Positions 1 to 7,282 of a stretch of DNA of 15,728 nt are shown piece by piece. The stretch covers positions 1 to 15,728 of the forward strand of contig PFLF01000054.1 of NCBI GenBank assembly GCA_002784505.1. The letters run 5' to 3'. The number at the start of each line of letters is the position of its first letter. The stretch's first letter is position 1. Under the pieces are notes generated by a model. That model saw only the letters and a list, made by a program, of their open reading frames with translations, did no database searches and was not told where the DNA came from. The translations under genes were made by a program, and so were the position numbers. Origin of the DNA: Candidatus Roizmanbacteria bacterium CG_4_10_14_0_8_um_filter_39_9. Lineage in GTDB: Bacteria; Patescibacteriota; Microgenomatia; UBA1406; GWC2-37-13.

Positions 1-189
1 GCATCAGAGCGAATCTCCCCCTTTCGAAAAAATGTTCTGATGCATAAAGGAAAGATGGTTGGAGGCGGAGACTATTCACGAAAGAGAAAACTTCATGAGA
101 AACAAAAAGAAGGAAAAAAAACAATGAAGTCAGTGGGGAGTGTTGAAATACCCAAAGAGGCATTTTTAAAAATGTTTAAGAAAAACTAG
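1..189 (+). CDS. lepA: Elongation factor 4 (LepA), C-terminal end only
   Basis: This is the last 62 codons of a gene that begins before the window; the frame is open from base 1 and stops at TAG (187-189). The translated tail carries the signature end of LepA/EF-4: an FRKNV segment, then GGGDYSRKRKL, EKQKEGKKTMK and a final VEIPKEAFLKM block. This lysine-rich C-terminal domain is specific to LepA among translational GTPases. LepA is a ribosome-associated GTPase thought to back-translocate or assist stalled ribosomes. The GTPase domains lie outside the window. The gene is convergent with miaA and its stop codon is part of the 28-bp palindrome. Identification rests on family memory of this very conserved tail. 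Confidence 0.93.
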   Translation, partial: ASERISPFRKNVLMHKGKMVGGGDYSRKRKLHEKQKEGKKTMKSVGSVEIPKEAFLKMFKKN

Positions 190-214
190 TTCGATGTATC
201 GATACATCGAACTA
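187..214. terminator. 28-bp perfect palindrome between convergent lepA and miaA
   Basis: Bases 187-214 equal their own reverse complement, with the centre between 200 and 201 (core ATCGAT). The palindrome starts at the lepA TAG stop and ends one base before the complement of the miaA TAA. In RNA from either strand it would fold into a hairpin of about 11-12 bp, so a bidirectional terminator is the simplest reading. It is AT-rich and no U-tract follows on either side, so a protein-binding site or a micro-repeat insertion is also possible. Confidence 0.5.
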
Positions 215-215
215 A

Positions 216-1208
216 TTATTGGGCTGAGAGGTTGTCTATATACAAGTCGCGTTCAAGTTTTTTCAAATAGGTTTTTTGGCGTTTAGCATACTGTAGCTCG
301 CGCACAGTCCACTCATTTACTGCCGTTTCGAGATCGCACTTTCCTTTCACTACTCCAATCAACTGTTGATACCCGATTGTCTTCATTCCCGGATCATTTT
401 CTTGATACCCTTTATCAAGAAGTTTTTTTACTTCGTCGATCGCTCCTTCATCCAGTCTGTTTTGCACCCGATTCCGTATTAATAATTCAAGTTCCTCACG
501 TTCCTTGAAAAAAAAGCGCCATTCAAAAGCTAAAGATTTTAATCCGAGTAGGTTCGCAAGGTAGTTGTCGTTATTTGTTTGTTTTACTGTTTGAAGGTCT
601 TTTGGTGCAGATGTTATTTCGATTCGGCGGATCAGTCGTTGTGGATTATTTTTTTCACTGTTATTTAAGCCCTCATATTCGTCCTTGTCAATTTTTTTCA
701 ATTTGTCTTGGAGCTGATTGAGGGTCAAAAGTGACAGTTCCGCGCGTAAATTCCAGTCGGGCTCAACCTTATTTTGTGCCATATCGGTCAAAAGATGGCG
801 CAGATAAAATCCTGTTCCCCCGACAAGAATCGGCGTTTTCTTTCGGGAAAGAATATCGCCTATTACTGCAGTGGCACACTGTGCATATTCGAAGGATGAA
901 AAATGTTGCTGAGGATCAACTATGTCGTAGAGCCAGATGGGAATGGGCCTTGCCAACTGGCAGGCAGGTCGTTGGTCGTTGGTCGTTGGCAATGAGTAAA
1001 AACCAATGTCGAAGTCATCAATTCTTTCGACTAGCGACCATCGACTTTCGACCGACTTGGGTATGTCTTTCCCTGTAATTATATCGAGTCCTTTGTAAAT
1101 TTGTCGTGAGTCGCAGTTTATGAGTTCGCCATTATATTTTTCTGCAAGTTCAAGAGCTTTGTTTGTTTTTCCTGTCGCGGTTTGACCAGTCACTATGATG
1201 AGTTTCAT
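216..1208 (-). CDS. miaA: tRNA dimethylallyltransferase MiaA
   Basis: MiaA transfers a dimethylallyl group to N6 of A37 in tRNAs that read UNN codons. The 330-residue product opens with a P-loop (GQTATGKT, residues 8-15), followed by the family DSRQIYKGLDI segment (33-43) that contacts the target base, an IWLYDIVDP block (91-99), GGTGFYLR, and a C-terminal tRNA-binding region with GYQQL and ELQYAKRQKTYLKK. The family is usually about 300-315 residues. The excess sits in residues 51-90, encoded by heptad repeats and a small palindrome at 951-1056, inserted in frame between two conserved blocks. The ATG shares its A with the TAA of folD (TAATG), so the pair is probably translationally coupled. 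No Shine-Dalgarno sequence is visible. Confidence 0.96.
   Translation of the reverse strand: MKLIIVTGQTATGKTNKALELAEKYNGELINCDSRQIYKGLDIITGKDIPKSVESRWSLVERIDDFDIGFYSLPTTNDQRPACQLARPIPIWLYDIVDPQQHFSSFEYAQCATAVIGDILSRKKTPILVGGTGFYLRHLLTDMAQNKVEPDWNLRAELSLLTLNQLQDKLKKIDKDEYEGLNNSEKNNPQRLIRRIEITSAPKDLQTVKQTNNDNYLANLLGLKSLAFEWRFFFKEREELELLIRNRVQNRLDEGAIDEVKKLLDKGYQENDPGMKTIGYQQLIGVVKGKCDLETAVNEWTVRELQYAKRQKTYLKKLERDLYIDNLSAQ
951..1056. repeat. Inverted CGAC-heptad arrays and mini-palindrome inside miaA
   Basis: On the plus strand 969-989 is three exact copies of TCGTTGG. Bases 1028-1056 are CGAC-NNN heptads (CGACTAG, CGACCAT, CGACTTT, then CGACCGAC). Read on opposite strands, both follow CGACNNN, so the arrays are inverted relative to one another and can pair over roughly 18-20 bp around a loop of about 42 bases. 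A small inverted repeat TGCCA-AC-TGGCA (951-962) followed by GGCAGG abuts the first array. Residues 51-62 and 74-86 of MiaA are encoded by this material. It looks like a repeat insertion tolerated in a surface loop. Confidence 0.7.
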
Positions 1209-2074
1209 TACTGCATGGACACTGCATCTATGAGATTTTTGAAGAGATAGAGTGTACTGATGGGGTCCACTCCACCGGGGGTTGGGGTGTGATAGGAGGT
1301 GACGTTTTTAATATCTCGCTCATCATAGTCGCCTTTTACTGTTTTACCTTCTTTTCGCATCCCGACACCAATGAGCACCGCTCCTGGCTTAATCACATCA
1401 GCAGTTAAGATTTTTTTCCCGACAGCCGATATGATAATATCTGCTTCTTTGTAATATTCATGAGGGTCCTGCGTATGTGAGTTGGTTGACACAAAATTTA
1501 TTTTTGTTTCCGTAAGAGTTTTACCGATGGCGCGTCCCCCTGTCATTCCTCGTCCTATAATGACAATCTTTTTGTGCTTGAAAATCTTCTTCAGGTACAT
1601 AATATCTTTTTTCATGTCAATAAATAGTTTTTCATCAATTTTGGGGTGGATGTAAAGGTATTTACAAATCATGAGGACACTCATACCAAGTGAAGGGAAA
1701 AAAGGTGTTTTTTTTCGATGTCCTTCCACTTCTTTGTGGATATCAATAAAATCAAATAAGCTTTCGGTTGAAAGTTGGGGAGGAAGTGGTTGTTGGATTA
1801 CAATACCTGAAGTCTCCGGGTTGTGTGATGTTTGTTTGATAAGGCGGGCAAATTTTTCAAACGGAGGAACTGTTTTCAGATGAATAATCTCACATTTTAC
1901 CCCTAATCGCTTGGCCATGGCCTGTTTCGACTTAGCAAAGTGGAGTTGTTCGAGTGTTCCGCCAATAAGAAAAATCACTAATTTAATAGTTTTCTTTTTC
2001 TTTTTAAGCTCAAGTACCTGACCTTTAAGCTTTTTTTCAAGAACAGCAACTATTTGTTTACAGGGAATAACCAT
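1208..2074 (-). CDS. folD: Bifunctional methylenetetrahydrofolate dehydrogenase/cyclohydrolase FolD
   Basis: FolD interconverts 5,10-methylene-THF and 10-formyl-THF in cytosolic one-carbon metabolism. In the 288-residue product starting at ATG 2074 the family blocks appear in order: an N-terminal helical segment, GIVIQQPLPPQL (substrate region), an HKEVEGH block, KIVIIGRGMTGGRAIG (Rossmann NADP loop, where other FolDs have GRSxxVG), ADIIISAVGK, and the closing HTPTPGGVDPISTLYL (usually TPGGVGPMT). The catalytic Lys is not obvious: the usual YxxxK segment reads LHFAKSKQ, so K may be retained as FAKSK. The frame is open upstream to a TTG at 2113, but those 13 codons consist of a terminator-like hairpin, so I prefer ATG 2074. 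The stop overlaps the miaA start by one base. Confidence 0.93.
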   Translation of the reverse strand: MVIPCKQIVAVLEKKLKGQVLELKKKKKTIKLVIFLIGGTLEQLHFAKSKQAMAKRLGVKCEIIHLKTVPPFEKFARLIKQTSHNPETSGIVIQQPLPPQLSTESLFDFIDIHKEVEGHRKKTPFFPSLGMSVLMICKYLYIHPKIDEKLFIDMKKDIMYLKKIFKHKKIVIIGRGMTGGRAIGKTLTETKINFVSTNSHTQDPHEYYKEADIIISAVGKKILTADVIKPGAVLIGVGMRKEGKTVKGDYDERDIKNVTSYHTPTPGGVDPISTLYLFKNLIDAVSMQ

Positions 2075-2080
2075 AAATGT

Positions 2081-2105
2081 GAAAAAAGAAGGTTTCGAGC
2101 CTTCT
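2081..2105 (-). terminator. Hairpin plus T-run between gyrA and folD
   Basis: Read on the minus strand, AGAAGG (2105-2100) and CCTTCT (2092-2087) form a 6-bp stem with a 7-base loop, running directly into a TTTTTT tract (2087-2082). It lies 23 bases after the gyrA stop and ends seven bases before the preferred folD ATG. It fits an intrinsic terminator for the gyrB-ppa-gyrA transcript, or an attenuator if transcription starts at the -10 box at 2122-2127. Confidence 0.6.
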
Positions 2106-2121
2106 CTTCTCAAGTTGTGTA

Positions 2122-2130
2122 ATTATATCA
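2122..2130 (-). promoter_or_regulatory. Extended -10 box overlapping the gyrA stop codon (folD-miaA promoter)
   Basis: The minus strand reads TGATATAAT. The TGA is the gyrA stop codon and also supplies the TG of an extended -10 element, with consensus TATAAT at 2127-2122. Eight bases follow before the TTG at 2113, the same spacing seen at the other promoters of this window. No good -35 was found, which is acceptable for an extended -10. A start here would transcribe the 2081-2105 hairpin as a leader. Confidence 0.5.
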
Positions 2131-4689
2131 AACCAAGGTCGCACTTACAACCTTATCCCCCTTTTGCGAGAAACGCATAAGTATCACCCCTTTAGCCGAT
2201 CTTGAGCGGGGCGGAATGGCAGTAAGCGGAATTTTAACTACTTGTCCGTGGATGCTGGTTATAATAACAGTCGAATCTTGAGGATTGATAATCTGGACAA
2301 AGATAATCTGACCGATTTTATCATCAACTGAGGCCACCTTAACTCCTTTCCCCCCTCGATGCTGACCCTTGAAAAGAGACAGATTTGTCTTCTTACCGAT
2401 TCCTTTTTCACCTATTACTATAATGTTCTTCTTGAATTCTGCGTTGGTAAAGACATCGCACGATGCCACTTCATCATCGCCTGCAATTTCTATTCCCTTG
2501 ACGCCTATTGATGCACGTCCGGTTGATCTAACCTCAGCTTCCTTGAAAATGATAGCTTTTCCGTGCTTTGTGGTCAGAATGACATTCATATTGCCGTCAG
2601 TCATCTTGACCCATAAGAGCTCATCACCCTCTTCAAGCTTAATTGCGATAATACCATTTGATCTGATATTTGCAAAGTCCGCAAACAAAGTCTTCTTTAC
2701 CGTGCCCTTTTTTGTCGCCATAATGATACAGTTTTTGGAAAGCGACGGAATGACCGATTGGGTATTTGGAACAGCTACCGTTCCTCCAAGCTGATAGGTT
2801 AAAAGCGATGTTACCTTTTCTTCCGGTCGAAGGGTAAGGAGATTTACTATTGCCTTGCCTTTTGATATGCGGGAACCTTGAGGGATATCCCAGACTCTGT
2901 TTTGAAAGATACGGCCCTGATTGGTGAAAAAGAGGATATAATCGTGCGTCATTGCTGTTGAAATGTTGTAAACGTTGTCCGTCTCTTTTGTTTCAATGCC
3001 GGATACTCCCTTTCCACCTCTATTTTGCACGCGGAATGTCTCACGCGGAACTTGTTTAATATACCCTTCCTTTGTGAGGACAACAATCACCTCTTTATTT
3101 TCAATAAGTTGTTCATCCGTTATTTCACCCGGTCTTGATTTAATGACACGGGTTCTGCGGTCATCGCCATATTTTGTTTTCAAATATACAAGCTCTTCTT
3201 TAATGACTTTTAAAATTTTGAAGACATCCTTAAGGAGCGCTTCAAGATATGAAATTGTTTCGTGCAACATTTTAAGTTCATCCTCTATTTTAGACCGTTC
3301 CAGTCCGGTAAGACGTCGCAGTTGCATATCAAGTATTGCTTTCGTTTGCAACTCTGAAAGTCCGAACTTTTTCATCAGTTTTGTTTTTGCTTCAAGTTCA
3401 TCTTTTGACTTCTTGATAATCGCAATCACTTCATCAATGTGATCAAGTGCAATCAGATACCCTTCAAGAATATGTGCGCGTGCTTTTGCCTCCGCAAGTT
3501 CAAACTCGCTTCTCTTTGTTACCATATTGACACGATGCCGCAGATATTGCTCAAGAATTGTTTTTAAGGAAAGTGTCTGAGGAATGCCGTCAACGAGTGC
3601 CACCATGTTTATGGGGAACGAGGTCTGAAGTTCGGTAAACTTAAACAAATTATTTAATACTTTTTTATATTGGGCGTCCCGCTTTAATTCAATAACCACA
3701 CGGATTCCGTCCCGGTCCGACTCATCTCGTAAATCTGCAATACCCACAATCCGTTTGTCAATTGCGAGGTGTGCAATTTTTTCAACAAGATTTGCCTTAT
3801 TGACCTGATATGGGAGCTCATTTACGATAATTGCCGTTCTTCCGTTTTTCAGATCTTCTTCCTCAATTTTTGCACGGATAAGCACTTTTCCCTTGCCGGT
3901 TACGTAGGCCTGTTTAATTTCGTTTGCTCCGTATATTATTCCATAAGTTGGAAAATCGGGGCCTTTAACATGCTCCAAAAGGTCATCAATCGTCACGTCA
4001 AACATAAGAGGCTTTCCCATATTTGACTCACCCTTCTTTACATCCCCGTTTTGTAATTTTGATTTGTCAATCATGAGGCAGATCGCATCCACAATCTCTT
4101 TTAGATTGTGAGGCGGAATTTTGGTAGCCATTCCGACCGCAATTCCCTCAGCTCCCATGAGAAGCAGGTTAGGAAGTTTTGCGGGGAGAAACTCAGGCTC
4201 CTTAAGGGTTGCATCAAAATTATCGGTCCACTTAACAGTCTCTTTATCGATATCAAACATGAGCTCATCTGCGATTTTATTTAGTTTTACTTCTGTGTAA
4301 CGCATTGCAGCCGGAGGATCTCCGTCGATTGATCCAAAATTTCCCTGTCCTTTAACCAGAGGGTACCTCATTGAAAAGTCCTGAGCCATACGAGCAAGCG
4401 CCTCATAGACTGAGGAATCACCGTGGGGATGATATTTTCCTAACACCTCTCCCACTACTTTTGCCGACTTTGAAAAATGAGCACTGGACGAAAGACCCAA
4501 TTTATGCATCGCATATAAAATACGTCGGTGGACCGGCTTAAGACCGTCTTTTACGTCAGGAAGTGCACGGGATACGATAACAGACATTGCATAATCAAGA
4601 TATGCTCTCTTCATTTCCACCGTAATTTCAGTGGTAATCTGATTTGCTGAAGCTGGTTTTTTTACTTCCGGGTGTTCTGTGTCTGTCAT
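2128..4689 (-). CDS. gyrA: DNA gyrase subunit A
   Basis: GyrA is the DNA breakage-reunion subunit of the A2B2 gyrase that introduces negative supercoils. The 853-residue product has the winged-helix/tower core beginning ALPDVKDGLKPVHRRILYAM (42-61), the active-site Tyr131 in AAMRYTE, and a QRDR of HPHGDSSVYEALARM (87-101), where Ser92 and Glu96 correspond to E. coli Ser83 and Asp87, a wild-type-like pattern. The C-terminal beta-pinwheel carries a GyrA-box-like QNRGGKG near residue 555 and a second GGKG loop (QHRGGKG) near 775. The box and adjacency to gyrB favour gyrase A over ParC. It is the third gene of gyrB-ppa-gyrA. No Shine-Dalgarno sequence precedes the ATG; octamer repeats fill the gap to ppa. 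Confidence 0.97.
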   Translation of the reverse strand: MTDTEHPEVKKPASANQITTEITVEMKRAYLDYAMSVIVSRALPDVKDGLKPVHRRILYAMHKLGLSSSAHFSKSAKVVGEVLGKYHPHGDSSVYEALARMAQDFSMRYPLVKGQGNFGSIDGDPPAAMRYTEVKLNKIADELMFDIDKETVKWTDNFDATLKEPEFLPAKLPNLLLMGAEGIAVGMATKIPPHNLKEIVDAICLMIDKSKLQNGDVKKGESNMGKPLMFDVTIDDLLEHVKGPDFPTYGIIYGANEIKQAYVTGKGKVLIRAKIEEEDLKNGRTAIIVNELPYQVNKANLVEKIAHLAIDKRIVGIADLRDESDRDGIRVVIELKRDAQYKKVLNNLFKFTELQTSFPINMVALVDGIPQTLSLKTILEQYLRHRVNMVTKRSEFELAEAKARAHILEGYLIALDHIDEVIAIIKKSKDELEAKTKLMKKFGLSELQTKAILDMQLRRLTGLERSKIEDELKMLHETISYLEALLKDVFKILKVIKEELVYLKTKYGDDRRTRVIKSRPGEITDEQLIENKEVIVVLTKEGYIKQVPRETFRVQNRGGKGVSGIETKETDNVYNISTAMTHDYILFFTNQGRIFQNRVWDIPQGSRISKGKAIVNLLTLRPEEKVTSLLTYQLGGTVAVPNTQSVIPSLSKNCIIMATKKGTVKKTLFADFANIRSNGIIAIKLEEGDELLWVKMTDGNMNVILTTKHGKAIIFKEAEVRSTGRASIGVKGIEIAGDDEVASCDVFTNAEFKKNIIVIGEKGIGKKTNLSLFKGQHRGGKGVKVASVDDKIGQIIFVQIINPQDSTVIITSIHGQVVKIPLTAIPPRSRSAKGVILMRFSQKGDKVVSATLV

Positions 4690-4692
4690 ATA

Positions 4693-4717
4693 TAGTTAAC
4701 GAGTTAACGGGTTAAAA
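4693..4717. repeat. Octamer micro-repeat upstream of gyrA
   Basis: Three consecutive 8-base units, TAGTTAAC, GAGTTAAC and GGGTTAAA (4693-4716), occupy almost the whole ppa-gyrA gap, starting four bases from the gyrA start codon. They match the KRRTTAAY pattern of the units at 10783-10798. Confidence 0.6.
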
Positions 4718-4721
4718 GGTT

Positions 4722-5234
4722 TCATTTTAATCCTTTTTTAATTACTTCAAGAGCCTTCTTTTTTGGTAAAAAGTTCTTTGTTTTTACCCATTTATTTACT
4801 TCAAGTTCCTTATAATGATTGAAAAAATGCTGTACTTTTTTCTTTACGGTTTCATTGAGATCCTCAATATCTTCAACATCAGCAAAAAAAGGATCGACCT
4901 TTTTTGTAGGAACTGCCAAAATTTTTGTGTCAATTCCTTCTTCATCTTCCATCTCAAGCATCCCAATAGGCCGGCATGCAATATATGCCCCCGGGTGTAC
5001 AGGATAGGTTGATATAACAAGTACATCGACCGGATCTCCATCCTCGGCATGAGTGTTCGGGACGAATCCATAGTTAAAGGGGTAGACCATGGTCGTAAAT
5101 GCGAATCGGTCAACCTTCATAAATCCCGATTCTTTATCCATTTCATATTTGATCGGTGATCCTTGGGGAATTTCAATAACAACGTTTACTTCATCGGGTG
5201 GGTTTTTTCCGACAGACAATTTTTTAATATCCAT
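4722..5234 (-). CDS. ppa: Inorganic pyrophosphatase, family I
   Basis: This soluble enzyme hydrolyses PPi to two phosphates, pulling biosynthetic reactions forward. The 170-residue length is normal for bacterial family I. The signature DGDPVDVLV is present, and the active-site set matches the E. coli numbering closely: Glu21, Lys29, Glu31, Arg43, Tyr55, Asp65, Asp67, Asp70, Asp97, Asp102, Lys104, Tyr141 and Lys142 are all in place, so it should be fully active with Mg. It lies between gyrB and gyrA on the same strand with gaps of 14 and 32 bases, so co-transcription is likely. A TATAAT at 5253-5248 overlaps the gyrB stop, 13 bases before the ATG, but no -35 supports it. No Shine-Dalgarno sequence is seen. 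Confidence 0.97.
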   Translation of the reverse strand: MDIKKLSVGKNPPDEVNVVIEIPQGSPIKYEMDKESGFMKVDRFAFTTMVYPFNYGFVPNTHAEDGDPVDVLVISTYPVHPGAYIACRPIGMLEMEDEEGIDTKILAVPTKKVDPFFADVEDIEDLNETVKKKVQHFFNHYKELEVNKWVKTKNFLPKKKALEVIKKGLK

Positions 5235-5248
5235 ACAAATTAAAAAAA

Positions 5249-7177
5249 TTATAAATCCAAATTCGCCATTTTGGCGTGTGTTACAATAAATTTTTTTCTT
5301 GGGGGGACCTCATCACCCATAAGCATTGCAAACACATGATCACTCTCCTGCATATCATCAATAGTCACTTGTTTTAAAATTCTATTTTCAGGATTCATCG
5401 TTGTCTCCCACAACTGCTCAGGGTTCATCTCCCCCAGACCTTTATATCTTTGGACACTGATGGGGGCTGTTATCAACTTACCTAAACTTTTTACCATTTT
5501 TTCTTTTTCATCCTCCGCATATGCGTACTGAATTTTTTTTCCTTGTTGAATTTTAAAAAGAGGAGGTTGCGCAATAAAAAGGTGTCCATTTTGGATAATC
5601 GACGGCATGTGACGGAAGAAAAAAGTGAGAAGAAGGGTGCGAATATGTTCTCCGTCAACGTCTGCATCGGTCATGATAACAACTTTATGGTAGCGAAGTT
5701 TTTTATAATCAATTGTCTCTCCAATTCCCATACCAAAAGCGATTACCAGATCTTTAATTTCTTTAAATGCTAGCACTTTGTCAAGATATGCCCGTTCAGT
5801 ATTTAACACCTTACCGCGAAGTGGTAGTATGGCTTGAAATCTTCGATTTCTTCCTTGTTTTGCGGTACCTCCTGCCGAGTTACCCTCAACAATAAATAAT
5901 TCGCTCTTAACAGGATCACGTTCCGAGCAGTCTGCAAGTTTTCCGGGAAGACTCGCGCCTTCAAGAGCTCCCTTGCGAAGCACCGCTTCTTTGGCGGCTT
6001 TTGCAGCAAGGCGTGCTTTTTGGGCAAGCATAATTTTGCCTAAGATTTCACGGGCAACTTTCGGATTTTCTTCAAAGTATACATCGAGATACTCACCGAC
6101 CGCCTGCTGAACAATAGCCTGAACTTCAGAATTACCTAATTTCGTTTTTGTCTGTCCCTCAAACTGTAAATTAGTGGACGGCATTTTTACATATACGATT
6201 GCGGTAAGTCCTTCTTTCACATCTTCCCCGGTAAGCGGATCGCCCGTATCCTTTTCTGAAAGCTCACGTTTTGCGTATGTGTTAATAGCCTTTGTAAGGG
6301 CAATTCTAAATCCGGTCAAATGAGTTCCGCCTTCTTGGGTGTTGATGACATTTACAAATGAGTAAACATTTTCATTCAGGGAATCATTATATTGGATGGC
6401 AACTTCAACTTCTTTGTCTCCGTTATTTTTTTGTATATAAATTGGTTCGTGGAATGTTTTTTTGCCACGGTTAAGATCGTTAAGAAGTGACATAATTCCT
6501 CCATCAAAGAAAAAGGCGGTATGATCTAGGGTTTTTCGGTTTTCAATTTTGAAAAATACATTTTTGATGAGGTAGGCGCGTTCCTTTAATTGTTTTTTCA
6601 GTTGTAAATAATTGATCTCAATAGTTTCAGTAAAGATACTCTTATCAGGAAAAAAGGAGACAGCGGTTCCTTGTGCATAGGGAAATCCAAGAATAGAAGA
6701 CTTAACTTGTGCCACTTTTGCGAGCGGTTTGCCGCGTTTATATTCCTGTCGGTAGAATTTATTATTTTGTTTTACTTCGACGATAAAATGATCGGAAAGT
6801 GCGTTCACGACCGAAGCTCCTACTCCATGAAGACCTCCGGAGATTTTGTATGCTCCCTGATTAAATTTACCTCCTGCATGCAATCTGGTCATAACCAGCT
6901 CAAGAGCTGATACTTTATACTTTGGGACCACATCAACCGGGATTCCTCGTCCATCATCAAAAACGGTGAAGTACCCGGTCGGCTCGATAATGATATGAGC
7001 TTTCGTTGCAAAACCAGCTAGGGCTTCGTCAATTGAGTTATCAATAATTTCGTTAAGGCAGTGATTAACTCCCGCTTGAGAAGTTGTTCCAATATACATT
7101 CCCGGGCGTTTCCGAACCGGTTCGAGTCCCTCAAGAACGACAATTGACTGAGCGTTATAGTCTGATTGATTTGGCAT
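5249..7177 (-). CDS. gyrB: DNA gyrase subunit B
   Basis: GyrB is the ATPase subunit of DNA gyrase. The 642-residue product has the GHKL ATP site (Glu43 in NEIIDNSIDEA, DDGRGIP at 74-80, GGLHGVGASVVNAL near 114-126, QTKTKLG with Lys344), the transducer domain, and a TOPRIM domain with EGNSAGG (431-437), PLRGKVLN and DADVDGEHIRTLL (504-516). The C-terminal QRYKGLGEMNPEQLWETTMNP block is diagnostic of GyrB/ParE. It lacks the long insert of E. coli GyrB, as usual outside proteobacteria. The TOPRIM motif is EGDSAGG in most gyrases; here Asn433 replaces the Asp. It is the first gene of gyrB-ppa-gyrA, with its own promoter 8 bases before the ATG. Confidence 0.97.
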   Translation of the reverse strand: MPNQSDYNAQSIVVLEGLEPVRKRPGMYIGTTSQAGVNHCLNEIIDNSIDEALAGFATKAHIIIEPTGYFTVFDDGRGIPVDVVPKYKVSALELVMTRLHAGGKFNQGAYKISGGLHGVGASVVNALSDHFIVEVKQNNKFYRQEYKRGKPLAKVAQVKSSILGFPYAQGTAVSFFPDKSIFTETIEINYLQLKKQLKERAYLIKNVFFKIENRKTLDHTAFFFDGGIMSLLNDLNRGKKTFHEPIYIQKNNGDKEVEVAIQYNDSLNENVYSFVNVINTQEGGTHLTGFRIALTKAINTYAKRELSEKDTGDPLTGEDVKEGLTAIVYVKMPSTNLQFEGQTKTKLGNSEVQAIVQQAVGEYLDVYFEENPKVAREILGKIMLAQKARLAAKAAKEAVLRKGALEGASLPGKLADCSERDPVKSELFIVEGNSAGGTAKQGRNRRFQAILPLRGKVLNTERAYLDKVLAFKEIKDLVIAFGMGIGETIDYKKLRYHKVVIMTDADVDGEHIRTLLLTFFFRHMPSIIQNGHLFIAQPPLFKIQQGKKIQYAYAEDEKEKMVKSLGKLITAPISVQRYKGLGEMNPEQLWETTMNPENRILKQVTIDDMQESDHVFAMLMGDEVPPRKKFIVTHAKMANLDL

Positions 7178-7185
7178 AAGGATTC

Positions 7186-7214
7186 ATTATAGCTTACAAT
7201 TTCGAGTTCGTAAA
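7186..7214 (-). promoter_or_regulatory. gyrB promoter, leaderless type
   Basis: On the minus strand TTTACG (7214-7209; 4/6 to TTGACA) and a perfect TATAAT (7191-7186) are separated by exactly 17 bases. Only 8 bases lie between TATAAT and the gyrB ATG, so transcription should start at or within a base or two of the A of ATG. It sits just downstream of the rplL terminator. Confidence 0.75.
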
Positions 7215-7230
7215 GATGTATTACTGTATC

Positions 7231-7271
7231 AAAACAAAATCCCCTTAATTTCTTGTGGATTTTAAGGGGAT
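7231..7271 (-). terminator. Intrinsic terminator of rplJ-rplL
   Basis: A 10-bp stem, ATCCCCTTAA (7271-7262 on the minus strand) with TTAAGGGGAT (7248-7239), is followed on the minus strand by TTTTGTTTT (7239-7231). It starts 11 bases after the rplL stop and precedes the gyrB promoter, separating the two units. Confidence 0.9.
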
Positions 7272-7282
7272 CACTTTGGAAA

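Noticed and set aside
5248..5253. TATAAT before ppa as a separate promoter
   Set aside because: No -35 or extended -10 accompanies it and it overlaps the gyrB stop in an AT-rich junction. Co-transcription from gyrB is sufficient.
2128..7177. ParC/ParE (topoisomerase IV) instead of GyrA/GyrB
   Set aside because: A GyrA-box-like QNRGGKG near residue 555 and the full pinwheel domain point to gyrase.
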